NCBI GenBank assembly: GCA_035235625.1
Contig: CP141143.1
Span: 47,995,160 to 48,059,159 of the forward strand
Length of the DNA stretch: 64,000 bases
Source: Saururus chinensis
Taxonomy: Eukaryota; Streptophyta; Magnoliopsida; Piperales; Saururaceae
Direction of reading: 5' to 3'
Every line of letters starts with the position of its first letter. The first letter of the stretch is position 1. A program made the position numbers and the translations under genes. Below, one piece after another: positions 47,401-57,535 of the stretch. A model generated the notes under the pieces. It worked only from the letters and a program-made list of their open reading frames with translations. It had not been told where the DNA came from and searched no databases.

Positions 47401-48097
47401 TTAAATAATCCCCTCCTTTCCTCTCTCTCCTCTCTATCTCTATATCTCACTCCTTTCTCTCTCCTCTCTCTCCTCTCTCTCACATGCATCAACGTGAGCC
47501 CCGACTTTGAGATGAGATGGAAGAGAGTAGGGGAATTTAATTTAGATATTTAGGGGTTGTTTATTATATATTATATTTTAGAAATAATAAAATAAAATAA
47601 AATGTATTACCTACACAAAGGAATATGCATTGCTAATACCTAATGCATTAACAACACATATGAATTTGCATCGTTACTACCTAAGGTATTAGAGATGCAA
47701 AGGAATCGGCGACCCTACCGTCATATTTTTTTTATTCTTAAAATATAATATATAATAAAAAATTTAAATTTTATTCTCATGTCTCTCCCTTCTCTTTCTC
47801 TTGTTAGAGTATGCTATCCTCCCGCTCACCCTATTTTGGTCTATGTCAAATTTCTTATATTCATGTCTCTCTCTTCCCCTCTCCCCCTGTCTCTCATCTC
47901 TCTCCCTCTTCTCTCTTCTTTGTCTCTCCCCTCTCTTTCTCTCCTCTCACTCTCTCTTTATCTGCTTCCTCTCCCTTCTTTCTCTCTTCCCTCTCTCTCT
48001 TCTCTCTCTTCTCGCTCTTGCTCTCTCTATCTCTCTTCCCTCTCTTCACTCTCCTCTATCTCTCATCACTGTCATCTCTCTTCTCTCTCCCTCTTCA
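47401..48097. repeat. CT-rich tracts and inverted copy of the 38.5-kb CACTA block
   Basis: CT-rich runs at 47410-47490 and 47785-48095 enclose an AT-rich block (47500-47780) that is the reverse of the block at 38461-38860, including GGGGAATTTAATTTAGA and ATAATAAAATAAAATAAAATG. Open frames at 47779-48228 are repeats of S and L codons, not genes. Confidence 0.55.
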
Positions 48098-48300
48098 CAC
48101 TACAACAAAAAGGACTATTAGTGACAATTTTAAGTGTCGCAAATAGTGCTAAATGCATTGATAAAAATGCAGTCGCTATGCTCATTAGTGACGCTTATGC
48201 CAAAGCATCGCTAATAGTCTGTCGTTAGCGACATTTTTTGTGTGTCATTAATTATTTTCCTTTTATGATGCTTTATTAAGCATTACTAATTGTAACCAGG
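48098..48300 (+). mobile_element. Second CACTA-type terminus
   Basis: CACTACAACAAAAAGGACTA is followed by GTGTCGCAAATAG and CATCGCTAATAG units and ends in non-CACTA sequence near 48300. It has the same orientation as the terminus at 45912, so the two are not the ends of one element. Confidence 0.55.
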
Positions 48301-48501
48301 TTACTAACCCAATTACCCTAAGCCCAAGTTGCCCAACATCTTGTCTAAAATCTAAGCCCAGTAGTGAGGTGTGCATTTTGTCTAAGGTTTGTTGCAACTG
48401 TTTAGATCCTATACTTTTTTTTATTTGTTACGGGCCAGGTTTTTAGTTGTGAAATGTTTAGAAACAAATAAAATCTAAGCCCACCACAGTTTTATATTAG
48501 G

Positions 48502-49850
48502 TGTCACGGCCGGGGTTTTCTAAATAACATTTTTGAAGTAAATGCAGCAAAAAATTCGAGTAATATTTTTTTTTTCTTTCAAGTTAAGTCATGCAAACCA
48601 TCGACTAAAATAAACCACAATCCGTGACTGCTGATTTTCAACATATCGGTAATATCAAACTATGAATAATCATAATAGTTGATAGAATTCATTAAATAAA
48701 GAGTCAGGTCTCGTCCATGTGCAAAATCTGATAACTAATAGAGAATAACAAATAAAGTATGTAATGGCAACCCTCGTGCCTTATTACAATCTACTAAAAT
48801 AAAGCAAATCCTACTCTGAAGCAGTGAGTTCCCGCTCCACGAATCCCGCTACTCTGCTACTCCTCCTCTGAGGTACCTGCATTACGAAGATGCATGAGTA
48901 TACCCACTTATACTCAATAGGATCAAACAAATTTATAAAACCCAGTAAGGGACTAAGCTTTAGTTTTTAATTATCATTCATAAGCCACTGAATTTTTATT
49001 CTAATGATATCTAGCTCTGTTAAAACCAAGTCCTTAACCCATTCTTATAGTGTTAAAAGCCTCAATATTAGAGACTAAACCATCCAAGTAAAACAAAACT
49101 GATGCAGAAGTTAATCTCTGCAACAACTCTTAATATCATACTCCAACATTTGAGTAAACTGCTTAACAGCAGCTTAACCCAAACCCCCAGGGCTCTCAAT
49201 AGCCTGCCACGAGTCTGGAGGAATGGATCCCAACTGTGATCATGGACACAGATTGGCGAGAAGCACAAGCCTTCCATGATGCTCATGCAACTCCGCTTTT
49301 CGTACGCATTATATGGTCCTGGGAAGACTTGCGGGAGACTCGCGGTAAAGACCCTCTAGTCAGTACCCAAACCATCGTAGCGATAGAGAAGCGTATCATA
49401 ATCTCCACCGTTCCCCAACTATGAAAAAAAAAAGTCTTTGTAAACTTTTTAGTTGAAATTCCAAGGAACCTAAGACTCCATGGCTCAAGGTTCCGCATAA
49501 AACAAGAATAGTCCAAAATAATTTATTTAGGACACACGTTCGCTCAAATGAACGAAAACATTCTCACACCGTTCATTAACCCATAATCACCCCTGAAGGT
49601 AAATTAGTATGTTTGAAATATTAATGAAGGTACTATTAGTCAATTAAAACCCCTCATGTCCCATTGCAAGATTTTAACTAATTTTTACTATTATTTTTTT
49701 TCACCATTTATAAATATACACTTGTATATGTATTTTAACAAGATACAAAATTAAAGTATTTTGGCCTGAACCGGCCCAAAAATCCTCAGGACGGGACCGG
49801 TTCAGGAGGAGAGGCCTCGGGTCAGCTCGCAAAAGAAGCCTCACGGGGTC
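48502..49850 (-). mobile_element. Family A-related LTR relic, minus orientation, truncated
   Basis: On the plus strand it begins TGTCACGGCCGGGG. It then matches the solo LTR at 5951-9581: 49150-49420 corresponds to 6710-6985 (CTCAATAGCCTGCCACGAG, GCACAAGCCTTCCATGATG, AGACCCTCTAGTCAGTACCC). The match fades after 49750 at a GAACCGGCCC motif, beyond which the sequence is GC-rich and unrelated to the other copies. The promoter end of the LTR is absent. Confidence 0.7.
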
Positions 49851-50230
49851 GTCTTCCCCGTGAGCCTTCTTCTCCCAGAAGCATGTAGACGCAGGGAGGG
49901 TGGCCTGGAGCACCGCCACCGGTCCAGCAGCTTGGGTCCGCCGGAGCTTCTCCGCCACCCACTCCTCGGCCTTCTGGGATGGGGTAAGATGTCAGGCACC
50001 ACCCCCAACCACCCTGTCCCGCTGCCTCTTCATGCCCGGGGAAAAAGGAGGCCGATGGCCAATGAGCTGCCAGTCATCCGACAGGTCCAGAACTGTTGGG
50101 AACTTCCTCTGTTGACCCCTGGATGCGTTCAAATGCATTTCCGGCACCACCAGTGTGATCTCCTATATGCTCCTCACTTTTCACAATGTTTAGACGTAGA
50201 AACAGAGTCTCGTCTCATGTAAAACGAGCA
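49851..50230. other. GC-rich segment with gene-like minus-strand frame, unassigned
   Basis: The minus strand reads QKAEEWVAEKLRRTQAAGP then VAVLQATLPAST (about 49870-49975) just after an acceptor-like CCCATCCCAG. Before that, GGAGNAFERIQGSTEEVPNS is open near 50100-50160. Both look like exon pieces but belong to no family I can name. Plus-strand frames overlap here. It lies at the place where family A LTRs carry differing segments. Confidence 0.35.
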
Positions 50231-50476
50231 ACAGAGACTCCGCCCTGTGTCTTTGCTGCCGAAGAATAGACCAGAACCGGCCCTTGGGCAGCCAGGGCGG
50301 CACTGGTCATTCTGTGGTGAGCAAATCTATTCCCTCTGCTGCAATCGTCCTCTAAGCTTACAGTCAAGTATGCCGACCGGGAGTTGCAGACGGATTTTTT
50401 TTTTTAATCGATCATGCCTTGTGCTCTTGCAAAGGCCATATAACCGATCTAAAACTCCTTCTAGCATAAAACAAAC

Positions 50477-50521
50477 CTCGCTCCTGTCCTCATCCGAATA
50501 GAAGTGAACAACAGGAGCAGC
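50477..50521 (-). other. 45-bp exon-like unit, minus-strand copy
   Basis: It matches the 45-base exon-like unit at 41046-41090 in about three quarters of positions, again exactly 45 bases, preceded on the minus strand by TGTTCCAG and followed by GTTTGT. One reading is AAPVVHFYSDEDRSE. The flanking intron-like sequence (50524-50690: GAGTTCTTCACTTTTC, ATGGTATATTTAAGTCA) is shared as well. Confidence 0.5.
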
Positions 50522-50699
50522 CTGGAACAGAGAAGAGTGAAGAACTCAGAACAGAGAACAATTCAATAAACTTAAAATACGATGTGATGAAAAGTGAAGA
50601 ATTTAGAAAGGGGAACAATTCATGTCAAGAAAACTGAAGAACTCAGAACATAGAACAATTCAAATGACTTAAATATACCATGTTTATTAAAAATATTGA

Positions 50700-50870
50700 A
50701 AACTAGGAATGACAAATTAATGGCACAAAACCCTAAAGGACCACCGGCCCCTGAAGCTGGTCCAATGCCTTCTCATCCTGGAGGTTTTCCTACTCAGTTA
50801 TTGAGTGTGCCAATGATTGCCATGCCATGGGGACCACATGGGCAGATTTTTCTTTTTATTTTTCAGAGCG
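50700..50870 (+). other. Proline-rich gene-like fragment
   Basis: The plus frame reads NPKGPPAPEAGPMPSHPGG then FPTQLLSVPMIAMPWGPHGQ and ends close to a TTTTTCAG/AG acceptor-like site. The composition and length look like a piece of a real proline/glycine-rich protein, on the opposite strand to the gene-like region around it. Family not recognised; perhaps captured. Confidence 0.3.
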
Positions 50871-51605
50871 GAAAACGATTCAAATATCCACCGTTACACA
50901 CTCCACATACACAGTGAGCATATTAGATTGCAGCATATACAATTTCAAAGAAATCAAAGCTTGACGCCTTTTGCTATGAATAAATTATCAGAACAAAAGA
51001 GGAAGACAACAAGTACAAAATACAAAAGATTTGTATTTGCAAAACTGAAAATTGTTGCAAAAACCAAACAAGACATGACACAAAAGTATCAAAGAAAAAA
51101 GAGGATCAAATCGCTTTGCAAGACATGAACCAGGAACTTCACAGATTCAACTATATATACAAGAGGATCAAAATGCTCAACAGTGCAAAACCGTTGGAAT
51201 TATGTCAGTGTAAAAGAAGACATTTTTAATGATCAGATGCTAAGAGATATATAACTTGATAAGACTAAAAGATAACAACATATGCCAAGAATGTAAGAAC
51301 AATGAAGATCAGAAAATATAAACAGCAGCATACAATCATTAACATATAGGAGATGGAATTACAGCTTTCGATCACGAGATATACAGTCAAAATATGAAGA
51401 AAAACAACACGAGTATATTCAATTGAAAAATGAAACAACCTAAGAAAAGTAATTAAGAAATCAAAGATTGAAGCATACAAGTTAAAATTGCAGCAACAAA
51501 AGAAGAATCATACGTCTCAAAATAAAAAAGCTTTTCCGTGAATGTGAAGACACTACAGAGTCAAAATCAGCATAAAAGAACGAACAAAAGGAAGAATTAG
51601 AAGAA
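50871..51605 (-). other. T-rich intron-like or intergenic stretch
   Basis: On the minus strand it is T-rich with no extended open frame and few repeats, as in plant introns. Nothing else is recognised. Confidence 0.35.
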
Positions 51606-51611
51606 ACAAAC

Positions 51612-51854
51612 CTGAAAATGCACCTTCTTCCTCTGCCATATTTTCTCGGCACTCCCTGCATTTGTTTTCAAGATTGATCTTGGAAAAGAAGCGGCAGAAG
51701 AGCTGGGGATACAAAGACGCCTCTTCTTGTTCGATACTGTAAGAATGTTAATGCGGGTACGTTTTAGTGAATGGCAGAGGGAGCAGGGCTCGGAGAACTC
51801 CTCACGGTCCCAACACGGACAACCGAGAAGTAGCTCCTCGCTTCTCTCCTCCAT
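51612..51854 (-). CDS. Possible first coding exon of an unrecognised gene
   Basis: The minus strand has a TATA box at 51924-51932, a leader of about 45 bases, ATG at 51854 and 81 open codons (MEERSEELLLGCPCWDREEF ... EKIWQRKKVHFQ) ending exactly at CAG/GTTTGT, a good splice donor. It is cysteine- and charge-rich. Another frame of the last 130 bases after an acceptor-like TTCTTACAG is also open (KCRECRENMAEEEGAFS), so the true frame is unsure. Downstream on the same strand come about 1.1 kb of T-rich intron-like sequence and the 45-bp exon-like unit at 50477. I recognise no family. It may be a live small gene, a decayed one, or a captured piece. Confidence 0.35.
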
Positions 51855-51923
51855 CTTCTTGTACCGCAAAATAGGCGATGTGGAGAAGAAAGGGTGAATG
51901 TCTTGGCAAAATGAGTGGGCTTT

Positions 51924-51932
51924 TATAGGCGG
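51924..51932 (-). promoter_or_regulatory. TATA box upstream of the possible exon at 51612-51854
   Basis: The minus strand reads CGCCTATAAAAGCCCAC, a strong plant TATA motif, about 75 bases upstream of the ATG at 51854. Confidence 0.5.
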
Positions 51933-51989
51933 GCTTACTAGTGTCTAAAACAAAGCTAGGCGAGTTTCCCACCTCCCTTTGCGCAAAGG

Positions 51990-52135
51990 CCATTTTGGGC
52001 TTCGATGGCGAAGGCCCACATTGGCACCGGGCCAGCTACGGCCCAATGCTGGAGCGGGCCAGGATGGTCCTGGGCCCACTTAGATGGGCCCACAGATCTG
52101 GCCGAGCTGGTCCTCAAGCCCGCTCTGCCCTTTTT
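51990..52135. repeat. GGGCC/GGCCC-rich short repeat
   Basis: Irregular units of 20-30 bases containing GGGCCAG, GGGCCCA and GGCCCAA recur (CACCGGGCCAGCTACGGCCC, GAGCGGGCCAGGATGG). It resembles the unit at 40028-40170 in composition. No element ends found. Confidence 0.4.
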
Positions 52136-52335
52136 TTAAAAAAAAATTATGATTAAGCATTTGACTCATTGAAATTTCAAATTAGTCCACCTATTATATG
52201 TATATTTGAATTACTCCTATTTTTGTAATTTATCATTTAAGGGCATAATTATTTAAAAAATAGAGTTAGGTCTATACTTTAGTATTAATTATTATTTAAG
52301 ATAAAATATTTGAATAATGAATGTAAGGATATTTT
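52136..52335. other. AT-rich stretch, nothing recognised
   Basis: Very AT-rich; no gene, repeat end or RNA found. Confidence 0.4.
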
Positions 52336-52337
52336 TT

Positions 52338-52445
52338 CTTTTGTTGTGGGACATGGCCAAACCGTGCTCTGGCCCTGTACTAAACGCCGGACATGGCCAC
52401 ATGCGCATAAGCGCCTGGTCATGGCCAAGCTAATCTTGCCATGTC
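52338..52445. repeat. TGGCCATGGC-type cluster 1
   Basis: GACATGGCCAAACCGTGCTCTGGCC, GGACATGGCCACATG and GTCATGGCCAAGC occur within 100 bases, GC-rich in AT-rich surroundings. The other clusters are near 54.05, 54.4-54.6 and 56.4-56.55 kb. Confidence 0.5.
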
Positions 52446-52650
52446 TGCTGCCATAAATAAGCATAAGGAAGCTTAAATGGTCCTCCAACATGCTCTCCCA
52501 TATGTAGAAGGTTGCAGAAGATGTGTGCATCTTGGAAAGCATATATAAGTGGTGCCAATGCAAAAAGTGTGTTGCAGGAGGATGGAGTAAATTCAGCAAT
52601 TCCACCATTCACAAGAAAGCTGAGCGCAATAAAAAATGGAAGGCTCAATT
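52440..52650 (-). other. Unassigned minus-strand frame, possibly a plant mobile domain piece
   Basis: The minus frame reads FFIALSFLVNGGIAEFTPSS, LFALAPLIYAFQDAHIFC and HMGEHVGGPFKLPYAYLW. The alternation of LAPLI with GPF...YLW loosely recalls the plant mobile domain (MAIN/transposase-derived) proteins, but overlapping plus-strand frames are equally long and the match is weak. Confidence 0.22.
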
Positions 52651-53158
52651 CTCCAGGGGTTTTGGTGGCTCAAGCACAGAGGAGGGCGCTGGTTTCATGT
52701 TTGGACAAAGGTAGGGAGGCAGTCAGCTAGGTATCTTTGTTGTTGCATGCCCATATATGCAGACAACTACCGCTGTAGGGAATTGCATCTTCCTAGCATG
52801 ACTATCCGAAGTCCAATTCATTTATGCGTAGATAAGGCCAAACACTCCCAAATCTTTTGGTCCACTACTACAATGCTCTTCGATTTTATGTGAATGGGCT
52901 GACAATAAAAGTGTTTGTTCATGCATATGTTTCCTTCACTCAAGAAGAAGAGCAGTAAAATGAGCTGGTTGAGTGTCAATTCTTGCTTTCAGGTGTTGGA
53001 GGTAAAACAAATAAGCAGAAAATCCCAGAAAAGGGCCATCTTGTCTCTGCGATCAAAATTACTCCCAAAACCTTACCTAGATTGAGGAAGAACCAAATCC
53101 AGCCTCCCATCAAAATTAGGCAAAAAACAAAAAATTCTAAACATCTTTCATATGCTTT
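52651..53158. other. Stretch without a supported gene
   Basis: Only short fragmented frames. The plus strand near 52990-53130 reads GGKTNKQKIPEKGHLVSAIK, lysine-rich and open for about 50 codons, with no recognised family. Confidence 0.3.
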
Positions 53159-53431
53159 TTAAATCCAAGACATGCTTAACCCAACAATGGTAGACATGTT
53201 TACCCTTCTCATAACATACATATGTTTATCTTTCACGTCATGACAATGGTAGATTGCCAAACATTTCCTAACCAATTTAACAATTTCATTGTTGTGCAGT
53301 CTTGTGTCAATTTTGTGTTCCAAATTAATGTACTCAATTACTTCATGATATATATATGCAAGATCAGACATTGATCTTACAATCAATAGGGAGAACCTCG
53401 CAGTCCCGACTGACAAGACAAAACTCCTCAT
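53159..53431 (-). other. Unrecognised 90-codon open frame
   Basis: The translation (YIYHEVIEYINLEHKIDTRL, KLVRKCLAIYHCHDVKDKHM) has a balanced composition with several charged and aromatic residues and looks more protein-like than most frames here. No homologue comes to mind and no start context or splice sites support it. Confidence 0.25.
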
Positions 53432-54040
53432 ACATTAGCCGCAAAGAAGCGAATAATGCTTGGTTGAGAATGGAGCAAGTACTTTAAAAACAAGATAGTT
53501 AGCAGAATTAATTACTATAAAGTTAGCTCATAGTTTATTAGTAAAATTTTACTATATTGCTGCGAGAAATGTCACTTGGCTATGAGCTTAATGACATGTC
53601 ATTTCTGCATCGTTGATTAATGATTAAGACGAAAGACAAGTTTTGCAGGGTGTCTTAAAAGCTGGCCTAACATACTACATACAAACATGGTTCATTGAGA
53701 AAAAAGGCCCAGTTTTTACTGCCATGTTACCGCATTTATGTTTGGAAAGTTAAATAATCTTGGAAGGTGATTTACATCTCTATAGGGTAGTTGAGTTGAT
53801 TTTCCACATTTGGTTTCATCTTAAGATATATTAGTTTGTGCCACGGTATTATAAGCGCAGACTTGATGATAAAGAGTATTTGCAGTGTTTTATGCAAGAA
53901 AGGAAGAAATGGACAATAAATTAATTATTGTAGCAGAAAATTAAAGGAGTGCGAAGAAGATAAAAAGGATACACTCGTCGGGAATTAATAACTTTGTAGA
54001 GAGTTTGCACATTAGCCGCTTGATCAAATATCAAAAGGAT
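53432..54040. other. No feature recognised
   Basis: AT-rich sequence with no gene, RNA or repeat end that I can support. Confidence 0.4.
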
Positions 54041-54047
54041 AACATTG

Positions 54048-54112
54048 TTTGACATGGCCAGGGAAGGGTGGGCCAGCCGCTCTGGCCTGCTCCGCTCCGA
54101 CAATGTCAACAA
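54048..54112. repeat. TGGCCATGGC-type cluster 2
   Basis: TTTGACATGGCCAGGGAAGG, GGGCCAGCCGCTCTGGCC and CTGCTCCGCTCCGACAATGTCAA lie together. GACAATGTCAA resembles the reverse of the TTGACATTG-type edge sequence nearby. Confidence 0.4.
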
Positions 54113-54389
54113 GCACAAACCACGTTGCAACTGGGTGCTCGAATCTTTTATTTTCTGTTGTCTATAACAAATAATGTAGATTCATTAGCGAAAGTGCAAA
54201 AACAGGAAAACAAGAACGAAAGAAGAGGATCATAAGAGTTGAAAGAACTCATCAGCATACATGTGGCCCATCCTTCAGAAATTGAGACGATGACAGAAGA
54301 TGCTTCGGCTTCCATGGATTCGAAAAGAGGGCAAGCGGCTTGCTAGCCTATTTTCATGGAGAAGGGCTATCCAAAGTCCAAATTAAATG

Positions 54390-54640
54390 TGCCGGTGAGC
54401 CATGGCTAGAGCTTGGGCATGGACGCTCTGGCCATATATAATAGCCCAGTAGATGCTGGCCATGGCTTAAGTCGGTCATCTCCAGCAGCCTTTGCCAGGC
54501 TCTTGCTGGCCATGGCTAGAGTAGAGTGGGCCAGCCGACAACTCTGACTATGTTTGTGGGCCGTGGTGGCAAACATGGCCATGGGTGGCATGTAGACAAT
54601 GGCGCACTAAAGTCAAAGAAGTATTGTGGGTATTCAAGAA
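54390..54640. repeat. TGGCCATGGC-type cluster 3, largest
   Basis: Copies of CTGGCCATGGCTAGAG, CTGGCCATGGCTTAAG and AACATGGCCATGGG alternate. The right edge ATGGCGCACTAAAGTCAAAGA is shared, reversed, with cluster 4 (GGCACACTAAAATCAGAGG), which suggests that both are copies of one small element. Confidence 0.5.
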
Positions 54641-54719
54641 AAATATTAAATAAGACAATAGTAAATTTTAATATTGTTATCTTCTTGAGAAATTTTAAAT
54701 ACAAAAAAAAGGATTAATA

Positions 54720-55181
54720 TTAAAATATATACTCCTTTTTTAAAACAAAAGTGAATTTTTTTAAAATTAATTCTAAAAATTCATTGTCAAATGTTAATTA
54801 CGGTTGGCAATGAAATTTTTTATAATAAATTCATGTCTTTTCAAACTAATTTTAAAACTTTAAACTAATATAACTTTCTCTCCCGATTTTGGATATTCAC
54901 GTTCTTGGTACCTATTAAGCTCCTAAATTTGAGCTCTATCACACAAGATCCCATAAAGTTGGTAATTTTGAACTTTTAAAGTAAACCCCACCTATATAAT
55001 ATGCTTTTTAAGACTCAAATTGATATGAGAGGTAGTTGTGGGAGACAGAATCAACGGAATCACCTCATGCGATGATTCGAGAATTCTAGCTGATTTCGGC
55101 TTGAAACAACTTGGGATCAACTTCTAGGCAAAATTTTAAATTCTCCTCACTTTCTATACACAAGCATAATTCCGATAATTC
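54720..55181. other. AT-rich stretch, nothing firmly recognised
   Basis: No gene or defined repeat end. GGAATCACCTCATGCGATGATTCGAG near 55060 has a small inverted repeat (GAATC...GATTC) but no further support. Confidence 0.35.
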
Positions 55182-55976
55182 TGTCAAAAGTGGACATAAT
55201 ATTTAATGGGTTAAGCCCATATTATTAATGTTGGTCAAGCCCATATTGCTCATGTGGGTCAAGCCCATATGGTAGAGAGCCCAAGCCCACTTTATACTGA
55301 ATGAGAATCACACATGTGAATTAGTTAAAGGAGTGGATACTCCCACATCGCTTAGAAGAAGGTGATGGTGTTGGTATATAAGGCACAAGTGTGGCCTTTC
55401 AAGTTAGGCCCTTAGGCCAACCCACTTTTGTGGGGGAGAGACATGTTGGACCCATGCACCTACATGGGCTAACCCACACACGTGCACGAGCCGCCATTAG
55501 ATTCGGTTCATGCGGCTGGCTAGGTCTGGATGGGTTGGGCCAACAAGATAATTATTTTTGTGACAAATCATTTGGTTTGATTTTCACTTCACCTAAATTA
55601 ATTTGGTTTGGTTTTCTCTTAACACAAAACGGGTCCAGTTTTATTCTCACCAAAATGTGTCCGTTAAAGGATGGACATGTCCGTTTGAACGGGATGGGTT
55701 GTCTTCAACGGGATTTCTTATAAAGTCCTGAAAAATTATTTCAAAACAAATTTAATTGGATTTCCATCTCCATCCTTTCTGTTAGAACATTCTATACCAT
55801 AGTTCGCTGCATGTACTATGTTAAAGGTGCTTCTACAGCACCTGGTTGATCGTATGATCCTAGGAGGTAGACGCCCAAGTGTATCCTAAGCACCGTTAAG
55901 GAGGGTGAATTCTGTTTGAAGGACAAAACAGTTTGCTTGATTCGATCATAATTCTTCTTGTAAGATTTCTCATTAC
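55182..55976 (+). repeat. Copia-type LTR, probably solo or isolated
   Basis: TGTCAAAAGTGGACATAAT starts and TTTCTCATTACA ends a stretch with the landmarks of plant copia LTRs: repeated AAGCCCATAT, the TCCCACATCGCTTAGAAGAAG element, a TATA box (GTATATAAGGC near 55376), and AAGCACCGTTAAGGAGGG in the transcribed part. No matching partner LTR and no exact 5-bp flank were found, so the ends are approximate. A 110-codon frame at 55391-55723 inside it is not a gene. Confidence 0.55.
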
Positions 55977-56360
55977 AATACTTGTAAAGGTACTAAATTA
56001 ACAAATTCAAGCTGAAATTTGGGCAAAATCCGATGGAATGTTACAGATTTTTCATACACAAACTACCCCTTAATAGTTATACTTGGAAATTTTGGGTTTT
56101 ATTTAATGGTAAAATCCACATTTAAGAGAAGCTAAAATAAGCTTAACATATTTATTTTAAAATATTCAACTACTTAAATTTAACAATAAAAAGCCATTAA
56201 TATGGAATAAAAATTTCTCCTAAAAAGAGCTATAAATTTAATAAATAGAATAAAATGAAATTTAAACCATGCCATCGGACCTATTTATAAAAATTTTAAT
56301 TATTTAAAAGGAGAAGAATATTATAAGTTTGTCATTTGATTTTAAATTTTTTGTTAATGC
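55977..56360. other. AT-rich stretch next to the copia-type LTR
   Basis: No primer site or coding match follows the LTR. Nothing else recognised. Confidence 0.4.
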
Positions 56361-56590
56361 ACAATATACTCCTCTGATTTTAGTGTGCCATCTTCAGCCG
56401 TCACACCCATGGTAGTAGACATGGCCAGAGGCGCTAGCTGGCCATGGCCAAAGCTACCCATTATAGACGATGGCCCTACACTTGCCATTTCTGAGCTAAT
56501 ATGGCCAGATTGGACATGGCCAAAGCACTCATGGCAAGCCTCCGAAGATGTCTTGCAAGCCGGAGAAGAGAAGAGCTCCACTAGCATAGC
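56361..56590. repeat. TGGCCATGGC-type cluster 4
   Basis: It holds AGCTGGCCATGGCCAAAGC, ATATGGCCAGATTGG and GACATGGCCAAAGC. Its left edge is the reverse complement of the right edge of cluster 3, so it is an inverted relative. Confidence 0.5.
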
Positions 56591-57329
56591 TTGCCTGCCA
56601 CTCTTTACTCCTTGACCATGTCATTGACTCTAAAGAACTCGATGACAGGGCCCTGTTGCACCTTCCCAATGCCAATGGCCACTTGTTTCCTTAGCTACTA
56701 TAGGAACATGATCCAGTCCCTCCACTTCTTAGCTTGGTACTTGCTCGTTGGTGTGGCTGACAATGATAGTGAGGAAGGTGTCCTTAATATGGAAAAATTA
56801 TCCAGTGGAACCGTTGTACGGGACAGTTGGTAGATATGTGTTTTTAGAAAGTGACACGTTTACTAAATTGATACGTGTTTACAAATGAGTAAAATAAGGC
56901 ATAAATTTTAGATTAGGTGTTTAAAGAAAAAAGGACATATGCATGGACACGTGGTAGAACGGTTCTACCAGATACTCTCCTCAATATGCAGCTCTTTGCC
57001 AAGCCTACCGCATTGGCAGGCACGTGGTAGAGCATAACTGAGGCCATGTGCTGCTTCTGAGAAATCCATGGGAGCAGGCACAGGGGAACTAGTGAAGAAC
57101 CCTTTTTACCCAGATGGCAACACAATGACGATTACCTTCCTCCCCCTTTTGCAATTCCCTTCATCTCCACTAATGAAATAGAAGGGTCCAAATTTGTCTA
57201 GTAATGTGATTAGACAGGTTACGGCTCTAGCAGGCCTCGCGTGCAACTTGCAGAACCAAGTCCTTTCGTCTTCAAATTACCACATTGAAGACCAGAAGAA
57301 ACTAGAAGCACATTGAACCGGATTCAAAT
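56591..57329. other. No supported gene
   Basis: Moderate GC with short frames on both strands (56591-56833 plus, 56913-57125 minus). CACGTGGTAGA occurs at 56949 and again at 57022. No family recognised. Confidence 0.35.
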
Positions 57330-57403
57330 CAGCTGGGTGTGCACTCCCAGCTGGCATTGATTGGGCACTCCCACCAGTTGTGGTGGGAGTGCACACCCAG
57401 CTG
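57330..57403. repeat. Perfect 20-bp inverted repeat with a second nested hairpin
   Basis: 57330-57349 (CAGCTGGGTGTGCACTCCCA) is the exact reverse complement of 57384-57403. Within it GCACTCCCACCA (57365-57376) pairs exactly with TGGTGGGAGTGC (57381-57392) across four bases. The two stems overlap, so only one can form at a time. Confidence 0.85.
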
Positions 57404-57535
57404 ATGTGAACAAGTAGATATTATTATAAATCTAAAATCCAAGTAAAAAAATAGGGTTGAAAAACTAAAAAACTACCCAGGGAATTACCAACTAGACAAC
57501 AATTAGCTTTAACCTAGTTGTTGAGGTAGTCGGCC

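Noticed and set aside
45912-48110. CACTACAA at 45912 and at 48098 as the two ends of one transposon
   Set aside because: The two ends have the same orientation; one element would need TTGTAGTG at its right end.
55391-55723. 110-codon frame inside the copia-type LTR
   Set aside because: It overlaps promoter and transcribed LTR motifs. Composition is LTR-like and no domain is seen.
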